This document shows positions 38,393-47,165 of a stretch of DNA of 64,000 bases, piece after piece. This DNA is from Torulaspora globosa (lineage: Eukaryota; Ascomycota; Saccharomycetes; Saccharomycetales; Saccharomycetaceae), in contig NC_050730.1 of assembly GCF_014133895.1 (NCBI RefSeq), positions 248,001 to 312,000 of the forward strand, given 5' to 3'. The first letter of the stretch is position 1. The number at the start of each line of letters is the position of its first letter. The notes beneath the pieces were generated by a model, which saw nothing but the letters and a program-made list of their open reading frames with translations, ran no database searches and was not told where the DNA came from. Both the position numbers and the translations under genes were made by a program.

Positions 38393-40855
38393 ATGTCAGG
38401 TGCTAGCACTCATGCAACCCCGATTGTTATCCAGCAAGATATGCCGTTTACAAATACTTCAAGCCTAAGCGCTCCTATTCCTTCGCGTTCATGCCCGGCA
38501 ACACCAGCTGAAATGGTCAGATCTACCCCGAACACAACGTTGAAGGTCAAGAAAAGTCCAAAGAAAAGCCCCTCACGTTGGATGGAGCGATCATCTTTCA
38601 AGATACATTTTACCCTCCTGAATTTGAACAACAAAAAGAGAGCCAAATGTATTTACTGTGGGAAGATGTTTAAAGAGGGAGAATCGACCGGAAACTTGTC
38701 AAAGCATATTACTGCTGTCCATCCCAGTGCTATAAAGAGCAAGAAACCGAAAGTAAGCAAAGAGCAAACTCTGGATATGCTTCCCAGGAGATCGAAGTCG
38801 CTCAGACTGAGCGACTCTCTGGTGCAGGAATGCCAGAAAAACCCTGAGATTCTAGAAACGCTACTTTTGATATCGGAGGGCTTTTTACCCTTCAACTTTG
38901 TAAGGCTTCTAAGTTGGGGGATGATAAACCGAAGGCACGCAGCCAATGCCTTCATCCAATCAAGAACAACGCTATCGACCAAAATTAACCTTTTTAAAAG
39001 ATACCTGAATGAGACGCTGCATTACAACTTAAAAGACACCACCATGGTTAATATTCAGTTGGATATATGGACCTCTCCTAGCAATATTTCATTTCTCGCG
39101 GTAATGGTTTCTTTTGCTCCGAATATCCTCAATATGGAATCACTGGAACTGGCCAATGATGCGAAAATTCTACTGAACAACCGAGGGGAATCCCGCAACT
39201 GTCATTTACTAGAGTTTGTTAGTCTGGGGCATAAGCGACACACTGGTTTAAACATATACAAGGTTTTCAAGGAGATTTTACATAGACATGACCTTGTTGA
39301 CAAGCTTGGAACTATAACCATGGACAACGCTACAAATAATGAGTCTTTTCACAAGAGTCTTGTCTATGACTACTTGAACACAATAAAGCCTTCTGGACAT
39401 CAAATGTTGGGCAAAGTTCGCTTTATCCGTTGCGCTAACCATGTGTTAAATTTGATCTTCGGGAGAATCATAAAGAGTTTGTGTGAAGACCTCTTATTTG
39501 CCGACGCCTTCAGTAAAGTGACCAAGCTGGCGAAAATCATGAGGCGCTCAACTGCGGTCAATGCAAGTTTGAAAGAACATGGTATACCACTTATACCATA
39601 TGAATCACAAACCAGATGGATTTATACCTGGAGACAAGTTACTGTTTTTTTACAAAATTATGCAGCCTATTCGAAATGGTTCGAAGCACTCGACACAGAA
39701 TCCCATACTCACATCATCAATCGAGTCCAGAGTATCATAGCATTTGAGGAAAAGACAATTCAAATGCTGACATACTTCGTTGAGTGCTGTGATATATTCG
39801 GTGAACTGAATTTCACATTTCAGAATGATGAGATTAACAATCTCCCTCAAGGCGTTCCTCTTTACTACCTACTAGGTCACTACTACAAACTGTGCTTGAG
39901 TGCGTTTGCCGGAAACCATATTCCTAAAACTCCAGGTATGGATTTCTCTTATTTCAATGGCCCAGAGTATCTATCTTTGGATGATAAAAGAATTGTTCTT
40001 CAAGCAATCAAAGATTCCTACGGCTGCTACCAAGACTACTTATCTCATATCCAGGTGAATCCTTTGTTCTACGTTGCAGTGATCCTAGATCCAACGGCAA
40101 AACAAGACAAGCTTTATGAAATAATGGAAGACGAGGAGTTCACGGTTAGAATAAGCGAAGTTAACTCATTCATGCGCAACTACCTGAAAGTACAGAGGTT
40201 TAGCTGTGTTACGGAACAGGAGCGGAAAAAGATTCCTAAAGCTCCTAGCCATAAAAACCTGCTGTCGTTTAATATACGTGTCGCACCTGATCCGTCGAGG
40301 CATACCGGATCGGCTGCCATGGAAGCTGAGTGCAATGATGGAAGTCTTGAAGAATGGGTAAAATATCAGAGAGAGCCTGTAATCGCAGGAAACTCTAGAC
40401 AGGAAGCGATAAAATGGTGGTATGACTACCGCCATACTTATCCGATGCTTTTTAAATTGGCAATGTCTTTGTTCTACACCAAGTTTACCTCCTGTGATGT
40501 GGAAAGGTGTTTCTCGCTCGCTGGCAGGGTTGTTAGGAAAGATCGAGCACGTTTAAGTCACAATAACATAGGAACGTTGATGATTTTAAGGGATCGATTT
40601 TCAAATTTTGGTTTTTATAATGGCGGCCTAGTATCCGATGCTATCTTGGATGATGATGATTTCGATATTAACCTTGACGATACTACTTACGTTGACTCTC
40701 TTCCGGACGTTCCAGACCACGAGCGAGAAGACAGCGACGATGCCATTTTTGAAGAATGGCCACAAGAATCCTGGTCTCCAGAAACTCCCACTGCTCCCCG
40801 GACACCCGAGGATTCTCTTCGACAGGCTACAGATAGTCCTACACCTGTGGGCTGA
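38393..40855 (+). CDS. hAT-family transposase
   Basis: 820 residues from the ATG at 38393; the frame opens at a TTG at 38306 but has no earlier ATG. A BED zinc finger at about 65-112 has C86, C89, H105 and H110. The RNase H-like core keeps the catalytic triad: D224 in LDIWTS, D311 in TMDNATNN and E704 in CDVERCFS. The CxxH element (C347, H350) and R408-W409 are also present. The hAT dimerisation domain covers about 660-740 ('FTSCDVERCFSLAGRVVRKD'). Two S-P-x-K/R sites, S55 and S59, precede the finger. The C-terminal 70 residues are strongly acidic. No break, so probably functional. It could also be a domesticated gene like K. lactis KAT1, but the intact element ends argue for a live transposon. 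Confidence 0.95.
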   Translation: MSGASTHATPIVIQQDMPFTNTSSLSAPIPSRSCPATPAEMVRSTPNTTLKVKKSPKKSPSRWMERSSFKIHFTLLNLNNKKRAKCIYCGKMFKEGESTGNLSKHITAVHPSAIKSKKPKVSKEQTLDMLPRRSKSLRLSDSLVQECQKNPEILETLLLISEGFLPFNFVRLLSWGMINRRHAANAFIQSRTTLSTKINLFKRYLNETLHYNLKDTTMVNIQLDIWTSPSNISFLAVMVSFAPNILNMESLELANDAKILLNNRGESRNCHLLEFVSLGHKRHTGLNIYKVFKEILHRHDLVDKLGTITMDNATNNESFHKSLVYDYLNTIKPSGHQMLGKVRFIRCANHVLNLIFGRIIKSLCEDLLFADAFSKVTKLAKIMRRSTAVNASLKEHGIPLIPYESQTRWIYTWRQVTVFLQNYAAYSKWFEALDTESHTHIINRVQSIIAFEEKTIQMLTYFVECCDIFGELNFTFQNDEINNLPQGVPLYYLLGHYYKLCLSAFAGNHIPKTPGMDFSYFNGPEYLSLDDKRIVLQAIKDSYGCYQDYLSHIQVNPLFYVAVILDPTAKQDKLYEIMEDEEFTVRISEVNSFMRNYLKVQRFSCVTEQERKKIPKAPSHKNLLSFNIRVAPDPSRHTGSAAMEAECNDGSLEEWVKYQREPVIAGNSRQEAIKWWYDYRHTYPMLFKLAMSLFYTKFTSCDVERCFSLAGRVVRKDRARLSHNNIGTLMILRDRFSNFGFYNGGLVSDAILDDDDFDINLDDTTYVDSLPDVPDHEREDSDDAIFEEWPQESWSPETPTAPRTPEDSLRQATDSPTPVG

Positions 40856-41069
40856 CAGACACACCTTAAGTGTGAATCCTAGATGCTTCGCTAAATTTCG
40901 TGTAAAGTAATACATCCTAAATCGTGACCCACGAATAATACTCAGAAACTACCCAATTTGTGAATAGTGATAAACTCATAATTACTCACACTCTCTACGA
41001 TGAGTGGGTTTCGCGCATACCCATTACTCGAAATGGCGCTACCGAGTTGGAGCAGAGCTATTACCCGGT
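40856..41069 (+). other. 3' region of the transposon
   Basis: 214 bp non-coding. TACTC words at 40939-40943, 40983-40987 and 41025-41029 mirror the GAGTA words of the left end. TTACCCGG at 41061-41068 matches the Reb1 consensus. Confidence 0.55.
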
Positions 41070-41088
41070 TACTCATTGAACAAGCCTG
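41070..41088 (-). repeat. Right terminal inverted repeat
   Basis: TACTCATTGAACAAGCCTG, the exact reverse complement of 37904-37922. Confidence 0.95.
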
Positions 41089-41097
41089 ATGTCCATA
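41089..41097 (+). repeat. Right flanking direct repeat (target site duplication)
   Basis: ATGTCCATA directly after the transposon end, identical to 37895-37903. Confidence 0.9.
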
Positions 41098-41183
41098 ACT
41101 AAGCTAAGCAGTAACGTCTACTTCAACTAACGACTGACTGTGACTGAGATCCAAGCAGCCAAGACCGAGCCACTATCGCTGTC

Positions 41184-41552
41184 ATGATTACCAAATACTT
41201 TGCAAAAGTCGTCGTGAAGTTCAATCCCTTTGGGAAAGAAGGTATGTATCTGAATGGGCGCTCGAACGGTTTGCGAAATGATGAGCCTAGTACTGACAAG
41301 TGATTTGCAATAGCCAAGACTGCAAGACTCCTCCTAAGTTCAATTCCACCGGCACAAAGATTGCAGGGCACACAAATACAGACTGAAGTGCTGACAGCGC
41401 AGTCGAACAAGAGCCCCATAGTCAGGATAACGTTCAAAGACAAGCATGAGATGGAGCTAGATCCATCCACTGCGAATTTCCAAGAGCTAAGCAGCTATTT
41501 TGACCGCCACTCAAGACAATTGAGGCTAAAAGAGAGCATTGAGAAGAGCTGA
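41184..41552 (+). CDS. MRPL44: Mitochondrial ribosomal protein Mrpl44 (mL53), two exons
   Basis: Exons 41184-41241 and 41314-41552 give a 98-residue protein, the same length as S. cerevisiae Mrpl44 (YMR225C), a protein of the mitochondrial large ribosomal subunit. Exon 1 encodes 'MITKYFAKVVVKFNPFGKE' plus one base; splicing yields '..GKEAKTARLLLSSIPPAQ', and exon 2 ends 'FDRHSRQLRLKESIEKS'. S. cerevisiae MRPL44 has an intron early in the gene, at what looks like the same place. A naive reading of the genome would show only a 63-codon fragment starting inside exon 2. The start codon is 86 bp from the transposon's right duplication, so its promoter abuts or overlaps the element. Confidence 0.95.
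41242..41313 (+). other. Spliceosomal intron of MRPL44 (72 nt)
   Basis: The 5' site is GTATGT (41242-41247), the branch motif TACTGAC (41291-41297) and the 3' site TAG (41311-41313). The intron interrupts the codon GCC after its first base (phase 1). TACTGAC differs by one base from the near-universal yeast TACTAAC. Confidence 0.93.
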
Positions 41553-41748
41553 ATGCAACAGCTGTGAGAAAGTGAATTCTGTAAATAACACCCAGGCAAT
41601 CAGGCTAAAGGCTCTCACTATGGGAATGGCAGCTAGTACTAGCCAGGATAGATTGACATTTGAGAGCCCGATGTATATTCAATTATTATGTTAAATGTCT
41701 AATTCTTTACTTGATGCCCACACAGAGATAGTCGTAGCGTTTTTTTAA

Positions 41749-41756
41749 GCGATGAG
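41749..41756 (+). promoter_or_regulatory. PAC box upstream of RRP36
   Basis: GCGATGAG, 76 bp before the RRP36 ATG, right after a run of T. Same element as before RRP5 and RRS1. Confidence 0.75.
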
Positions 41757-41832
41757 CCTGAAGCTCGACTATAATAACAGACAGTGAGAGACAACCATTG
41801 GATCGCCGGTATTTCGTATCAGGAGGACCTCC

Positions 41833-42744
41833 ATGTCTTATTACTTCAAGAACATCAAGCCTGGGGTTGACTCTGAAGCTGAGGATGACGACGAGCTAGA
41901 GAATTTGCTGAGAAGGAGCACCGAAAATGGTCAAGACGAAGAATCTACCGATGATGAGATGAGAACGCTATCGTTTGGGTCGCTGAAGAAGGCCCATGAC
42001 ATATTATCGGAGGAGGAGGATGAAGAACAGGGTGGCGAAGGCGAGCAAGTGGAGGAGAGGGATCGGAACGGCATAAGAAAGAGGGAAACGGGCAGTGATT
42101 CCGGGTCCGACAGCGATTCTGAGTCGGATTCAGAGGATGCAGGTTTCTTTGAGGAGGATTCAGAGGATGACGATGGCTCAAAACCACAGAGGAAGAAGAA
42201 AAAGAGCAAACATGCGCCAACGGAGCAATCGTCCAAGAAACCAGTGTCGAAGATTAGGAAGATCCCCGGGCTGGACGTACCCAAGGCCAGAAACTCTAAT
42301 CTGTACAAGGACATACGGTTTGACAAGGCCACCGGCCAGCCGATGGATTCAACCGCAGCCAGACAGCGTTACAAGTTTTTGGACGAGTACAGAGAGAATG
42401 AAATCAAAGAGCTGGAAAGTCTGCTGAAAGACCGCAAATTCAAGTCTAAAGTCTCCGAGCATGAGCTGGAACAGATGGAGCAACAACTGAGGAGCATGAA
42501 GTCTAAACTGCAAACAGTCAAAAACAAAGAGCTAGAGCGCCAGATTGTCAAAGACTATGAAAGAGAACTAAACAAGGACAATAAGAATAAATACCACTTG
42601 AAGCAAAACGAGAAGCGCAAAGTGATTCAGAAGTGGAAATTCGACCACATGAAGGCCAAACAGCGTGAAAAGGTCATGGAAAGGAAGAGAAAGAAGAGGC
42701 TTGGCAAGGAATTCAAACAATTCGAGTTTCACAAACCTAGGTAG
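41833..42744 (+). CDS. RRP36: Rrp36, early pre-rRNA cleavage factor
   Basis: 303 residues (S. cerevisiae 300). A nucleolar component of the 90S pre-ribosome needed for cleavages at A0, A1 and A2 that form 18S rRNA. The N-terminal 130 residues are very acidic (Asp/Glu/Ser runs). The conserved part begins '[20 protein letters not shown]', continues '[20 protein letters not shown]', and the C-terminal third is a charged, likely helical segment ending in a basic motif. The first ATG is at 41833. Corresponds to YOR287C. Confidence 0.95.
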   Translation: MSYYFKNIKPGVDSEAEDDDELENLLRRSTENGQDEESTDDEMRTLSFGSLKKAHDILSEEEDEEQGGEGEQVEERDRNGIRKRETGSDSGSDSDSESDSEDAGFFEEDSEDDDGSKPQRKKKKSKHAPTEQSSKKPVSKIRKIPGLDVPKARNSNLYKDIRFDKATGQPMDSTAARQRYKFLDEYRENEIKELESLLKDRKFKSKVSEHELEQMEQQLRSMKSKLQTVKNKELERQIVKDYERELNKDNKNKYHLKQNEKRKVIQKWKFDHMKAKQREKVMERKRKKRLGKEFKQFEFHKPR

Positions 42745-42798
42745 TATGGAACTTAATCAAGAGTTGAACAATAAACAAGTATGTAATTGATACATGGC

Positions 42799-43236
42799 TC
42801 ATCTTGGCGTGACATCGGCTCCGCCCTTCTGCAGCCAGTCGTTAATCGACCCAGGGTAAAGACCCGTATCTTCGTAGCCGTAAGACCTTGCGAGCTCCTC
42901 AGCTGCCTTGGCTCTGATACCCTTTAGGCAGAAAAAGATCAGTTGCTGATCTTTCCCTGGCTTAGGGAACTGGAACACTTCCTTGAATTCTTCCTTAGGC
43001 AGTCCCAGCGCACCTGGTGCGCTTTGCAAGGGGATATTGATTGACGTGGGCATCTTGTATGACTCCAGCTCGCTAGGCTCCCTCACATCGATCAGAATCT
43101 TCGTCGAATCGGGCTTTTCAACCAATTTCTTGATCTCTTCAAAGTCATATATCTTTGGGCTATTAGTAGACAAGGCCCTTAGGCAAAGACGAGTGGATCC
43201 CACGGGACCAATGGTTCTAGAGGCAATGCGGAGCAT
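42799..43236 (-). CDS. RDL2: Mitochondrial rhodanese Rdl2 (Aim42)
   Basis: 145 residues from the ATG at 43236 (S. cerevisiae 149); an upstream in-frame ATG at 43338 adds 34 residues that do not resemble the family. The first 25 residues (MLRIASRTIG, then RLCLRALSTN) are rich in Arg, Ser and Leu with no acid, a mitochondrial presequence. A single rhodanese domain follows, with 'ILIDVREPSELESYKMP' and the active cysteine C103 in FFCLKG. Thiosulfate sulfurtransferase activity is known for the S. cerevisiae protein. Tandem with RDL1 on the same strand. Corresponds to YOR286W. Confidence 0.93.
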   Translation of the reverse strand: MLRIASRTIGPVGSTRLCLRALSTNSPKIYDFEEIKKLVEKPDSTKILIDVREPSELESYKMPTSINIPLQSAPGALGLPKEEFKEVFQFPKPGKDQQLIFFCLKGIRAKAAEELARSYGYEDTGLYPGSINDWLQKGGADVTPR

Positions 43237-43450
43237 CTTCAACAAGCTGTTCGGAACGTTCCTTGGAGCCTGTGATCCTTCCTTGGCTATCTGGAGGTCT
43301 ATAAAGGATAAGGCCGGTTGAGAACGTACCCTGTACATGAATCCAAGTCGAGCTAAACTTCGTTACACACAGAAAACTGCCAAAAGACAGCACAGTGTCG
43401 TCTTCAAACTGTGCCGACTAGACAGTTGGCCAGCCTACGGTAAATAAACA

Positions 43451-43870
43451 TTATAACTGCAGCTTGTCACCACCTTTTGCAAGCCAATCGTTCACAGAAC
43501 CGGGATACAAGGCGACGTTGTTGTAGCCATTCTTCAGAGCAACGCCCTCAGCACCGGCAGCCCTTCTGCCGGAGGCGCAAAAGAACACCAGTCTGTCTTG
43601 CTTTCCTGGTTTTGGGAACCCAAAAGTCTCCTGGAACTTCGTGCCCTCGAGACCCAAGCCTTCAGGGTGCGACCTAAATGGCATGTTGACGGAGCCAGGA
43701 ATCCTGTACTCCTCAAACTCCTTAGGCTCTCGGACATCCACCAGGGTCACAGCAGGATCCCTCTGCTTGACCAATTCCTTCATCCGGTCAAAGTCATATA
43801 CGTCCGCCGGGTCTCTCTGCCTTTCCTCATCGCTAGTCCCATTCCAAGCATCCACTATAGCTTTCCACAT
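43451..43870 (-). CDS. RDL1: Thiosulfate sulfurtransferase Rdl1 (rhodanese)
   Basis: 139 residues, equal to S. cerevisiae Rdl1 (YOR285W). One rhodanese domain with 'VTLVDVREPKEFEEYRIPG' and active cysteine C98 in FFCASG; the protein ends 'NDWLAKGGDKLQL'. Unlike Rdl2 it has no clear presequence. The tandem order RDL1-RDL2 is the same as in S. cerevisiae. HUA2 (YOR284W), which lies next to RDL1 there, is missing from the 250-bp gap on its upstream side. Confidence 0.94.
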   Translation of the reverse strand: MWKAIVDAWNGTSDEERQRDPADVYDFDRMKELVKQRDPAVTLVDVREPKEFEEYRIPGSVNMPFRSHPEGLGLEGTKFQETFGFPKPGKQDRLVFFCASGRRAAGAEGVALKNGYNNVALYPGSVNDWLAKGGDKLQL

Positions 43871-44120
43871 TGCACACAGTCACTGCTCAACTGCCAGGTG
43901 TTCAGCAGTCTCTAAAGCAGACAGGCACTTAACCTTAAGTACTAAAAAAATATCGCCTGTTGCTCCCTATAGGGGCAAACTGAGGGCACGGGCAGAAGCC
44001 CTGGATGGTGCCGATGGATTGCCAATGATCCGGTATCCCATTTCGATGTATTATGTCTGTGTAGTATCTCAGGGCGACGACGTCGCCCTAGCTCTAACTG
44101 TCTATAAAAGTAACACGACT

Positions 44121-44813
44121 TCAACGCAGCTTCAGGTCGCTGACTATGAATTCGCCGTCTCCCAAGTGCCGAGTGATGCCGACACGCCTCACGACGTACT
44201 GTCCCGTGTGTTTGATGTAGTCGATGATTGTGACTGAGGTGTTGAACACGATGATATTGTGTGCATTGTGTTCCTCGTACTTGAGCCATCTGAGAAGAGT
44301 TCTGATGGCCCCACCGTGGCTCACAACCGCCATATTCTTCACTTGGCCGCTTTCTGCGGCCGATTCAGCTATCGAGTTGATTCCGCTCGTCAGTCTTGCC
44401 AGGAACTCATCGGGTTTCTCTCCAAAATCCCTGAAAGAGCCTCTGCCATGCGCCTCAGCGTACTTCTCGGCGTCTGCCAGATGCATACCCTCGATAACGC
44501 CCATGCAGCGTTCCCTCAATTCCTTGTAGCACGTCACAGGAGGCGTGTGGCCGCAGTGCCCCAGCATGGCCTCCACGGTCTGCCTGCAACGTTTCAAATC
44601 GCTGCTCGCAATCAAGTCAAACTTGATGCTCCCTTCTGCCAGGTGCTTCCCCAGCTTCTCAGCCTGGTCCCGGCCTGTTTGGTTCAAATCGGTGTCCAAA
44701 TGGCCCTGCAAGATCTTCCGCACATTGTGCTCTGTTTGGCCATGTCTGATCACAAAAAGCCTTACCACATCCGAGTCCTCATTGTTGCAGTAGAAGGGAA
44801 TGTCTCTGGTCAT
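44121..44813 (-). CDS. YOR283W: Phosphoglycerate-mutase-like phosphatase YOR283W
   Basis: 230 residues, equal to S. cerevisiae YOR283W, a broad-specificity phosphatase of the histidine phosphatase superfamily. The catalytic RHGQTEHN motif starts at R23 (H24 is phosphorylated), and the second catalytic histidine is in 'VVSHGGAIRTLL'. 'LRERCMGVIEGMHLADAEKY' carries the conserved acid residue. The C-terminus 'HLGDGEFIVSDLKLR' is family-typical. Divergent from MRE11. Confidence 0.93.
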   Translation of the reverse strand: MTRDIPFYCNNEDSDVVRLFVIRHGQTEHNVRKILQGHLDTDLNQTGRDQAEKLGKHLAEGSIKFDLIASSDLKRCRQTVEAMLGHCGHTPPVTCYKELRERCMGVIEGMHLADAEKYAEAHGRGSFRDFGEKPDEFLARLTSGINSIAESAAESGQVKNMAVVSHGGAIRTLLRWLKYEEHNAHNIIVFNTSVTIIDYIKHTGQYVVRRVGITRHLGDGEFIVSDLKLR

Positions 44814-44983
44814 CTCTGATCGACCTATATCCTTGCTGTGTTGGTGTTTCAGTGCTGGTTGTATAGTGGTTAGGTCAATTTTTTACTTGAAGCCATACTA
44901 ATCTTCACCTACATCGATGGCATATATAGCAGAGGCAGCAGTAGACTGTTCGGGGCCCTGATTGAAATGCTAGCTAGGGTCTG

Positions 44984-46972
44984 ATGGAGTATCCCGATGA
45001 AGACACGATTCGTATACTGATCACCACCGACAACCACGTTGGATACAATGAGAATGATCCCGTTACTGGGGACGACTCGTGGAAGACGTTCCATGAGATC
45101 ATGATGATTGCCAAGGACAGCAATGTCGATATGGTACTGCATGGCGGCGATCTATTTCACGCTAACAAGCCGTCGAAGAAATCGATGTACCAAGTCATGA
45201 AGTCGCTAAGGCTGGCGTGCATGGGGGACAAACCATGCGAGCTGGAACTACTCAGTGATCCCTCCAGAGTGTTCCATTACAACGAGTTCACCAACGTTAA
45301 CTACGAGGACCCTAATTACAACATATCGATCCCGGTCTTTGGCATCGCTGGGAACCATGATGATGCCACGGGCGACAGTCTGCTTTGCCCCATGGATCTG
45401 TTGCAAGTGAGCGGATTGGTGAACCATTTTGGCAAGGTCTTGGAGGCAGATAATATTGAGGTGATGCCTTTACTGTTTCAAAAGGGCAAAACTAAGTTGG
45501 CGCTTTATGGGATGGCCTCTGTGCGCGATGAGCGCCTGTTCAGGACGTTCAAGGAAGGCAAAGTCGCATTTGAGGTGCCTTCGATGCGTGAGGATGAGTG
45601 GTTCAACATCATGTGTGTCCACCAGAACCATACAGGTCATACCAACACAGCATTTCTGCCGGAACAATTTCTGCCGGACTTCCTAGACGTCGTGATATGG
45701 GGCCATGAGCATGAATGCATTCCGCATTTAGTCCACAATCCAACAAAAAAGTTTGATGTGTTACAACCGGGCTCGTCTGTGGCCACATCCTTGTGCGATG
45801 CAGAAGCCAAGCCTAAGAACGTTTTCATCTTGGAGTTACGATACGACTCGGCTCCAAAATTGATCACAATACCACTGAAGAGCGTAAGAACGTTTGTCAT
45901 GCGATCTATCTCATTGCGCGATCAGCCTCAGCTGCGACCTCATGACAAAGAAGCTATAACCAAATTCCTCTTCCAGCAGATAGAAGAGATGATAGAAGAA
46001 GCAAACGCTGAAACTAGGAAGAAGGCAGGCGATATATTTGACGGAAATGATGAAGACATGGAATATGCCCTACCTTTACCACTGATTAGGCTTCGAGTTG
46101 ACTACGGAGCGCCTGCAAATGGTACGTCGATAATAGATTACCAGGTGGAGAATCCGCGTCGAATCAGCAACAAGTTTGCTGGACGTGTCGCTAACGGCAA
46201 TAGCGTCATTCAATTCTATAAGAAGAGAACTGGCGGCGGTGCATCCAGGAAGCGGGAAAATGCCGTAATGAGCAATACTGATATGGAGAGACTGGCTAAC
46301 GACGAAGGAGGAGAATTGCAAGTGCAGACCTTGATCGATGACCTACTAAAGAAAATGCAACTTTCTCTGCTGCCGGAGAATGGCATGAACGAGGCGGTCA
46401 AGAAGTTTGTTGACAAAGATGAGAAACATGCCTTAAAAGATTTCATAGACCATGAGATTGATAACGAGGTAAATATCCTAGTCTCAAACAAGGGCTTTCT
46501 GCAATCCGATAATCCGGAAGAGATCAAGCAATTGATAAAGCAGGTCAAGCGAGCAAACACAAGCAGCCCATCTGTCAACGAAATGGCCGCTGCTCAAAAC
46601 CTTGTATCCGCCAATCAGGACAGCCATCCCACCAGAATATCAGCTGCAGGCAACCGTGAGATCAGTACTCCAACTTCCTCTACGAAAAAGAGGGCTCCAG
46701 CACGCAGAAGGACCCGCGCCAGTGATTCCATTGTTATATCGGATGCTTCCGACGGCGACGGGTTAGATGACGAAGAAATCGACATTGTGCTAAGTGACGA
46801 GAACGATGATGGCTCCGTTGACAAGCAGGCCAAGAAGCCGACAAAGACAAGAAAGAGCAGAAGTGCGGCTGGGAAGACTACTGACAGAGACACACCGGCC
46901 AGAAGGGCCAAAGCATCCAAGACACCCAAGACTGACATCCTAAGTAGTCTTCTTGCTCGCAAGAGGAAATAG
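44984..46972 (+). CDS. MRE11: Mre11 nuclease of the MRX complex
   Basis: 662 residues (S. cerevisiae 692). Forms MRX with Rad50 and Xrs2 and resects or tethers DNA double-strand breaks. The metallophosphoesterase motifs are all present: TDNHVG (D16, H18), HGGDLFH (D56), GNHDD (N124, H125), HQNHTGH and GHEHE. The capping domain and Rad50-binding helices follow to about residue 480. The C-terminal 100 residues combine an acidic run with basic patches, as in the DNA-binding tail of yeast Mre11, and end '[10 protein letters not shown]'. Corresponds to YMR224C. Confidence 0.97.
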   Translation: MEYPDEDTIRILITTDNHVGYNENDPVTGDDSWKTFHEIMMIAKDSNVDMVLHGGDLFHANKPSKKSMYQVMKSLRLACMGDKPCELELLSDPSRVFHYNEFTNVNYEDPNYNISIPVFGIAGNHDDATGDSLLCPMDLLQVSGLVNHFGKVLEADNIEVMPLLFQKGKTKLALYGMASVRDERLFRTFKEGKVAFEVPSMREDEWFNIMCVHQNHTGHTNTAFLPEQFLPDFLDVVIWGHEHECIPHLVHNPTKKFDVLQPGSSVATSLCDAEAKPKNVFILELRYDSAPKLITIPLKSVRTFVMRSISLRDQPQLRPHDKEAITKFLFQQIEEMIEEANAETRKKAGDIFDGNDEDMEYALPLPLIRLRVDYGAPANGTSIIDYQVENPRRISNKFAGRVANGNSVIQFYKKRTGGGASRKRENAVMSNTDMERLANDEGGELQVQTLIDDLLKKMQLSLLPENGMNEAVKKFVDKDEKHALKDFIDHEIDNEVNILVSNKGFLQSDNPEEIKQLIKQVKRANTSSPSVNEMAAAQNLVSANQDSHPTRISAAGNREISTPTSSTKKRAPARRRTRASDSIVISDASDGDGLDDEEIDIVLSDENDDGSVDKQAKKPTKTRKSRSAAGKTTDRDTPARRAKASKTPKTDILSSLLARKRK

Positions 46973-47165
46973 CATGTAATCCAAAGCTTTAAGTTAATAT
47001 TGGGAGCTCTTGCTTCAGTTTGTAAGAATTTTAATCCGTACTAGTCAGATATAGTCTTCGCGCAGTTCGAAGAGATGCTCTTAAAGTAAAAGACTAGCTT
47101 TAGACCGATACTACTCGCAGTTGAAAGCTACCTACCGCATTGATCAGTGCTTCTCAACTTCACAG

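Larger units (their letters stand above)
37904..41088 (+). mobile_element. Complete hAT-superfamily DNA transposon (3185 bp)
   Basis: Bounded by 19-bp perfect terminal inverted repeats CAGGCTTGTTCAATGAGTA and flanked by a 9-bp perfect direct repeat. It contains one transposase gene on the plus strand with no stop or frameshift. hAT families named Rover and Roamer are known in Saccharomycetaceae; which one this belongs to needs comparison. Short GAGTA words recur near both ends in inverted orientation, as expected of hAT subterminal binding sites. It lies in the MPD1-MRPL44 intergenic space, about 86 bp before the MRPL44 ATG. Intact ends, duplication and frame point to a recent insertion. Confidence 0.95.

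Noticed and set aside
41123..41470. 115-codon minus-strand frame over MRPL44
   Set aside because: Antisense shadow of MRPL44 and its intron.
41361..41552. Separate 63-codon gene
   Set aside because: It is the second exon of MRPL44; splice sites join it to exon 1 at 41184-41241.
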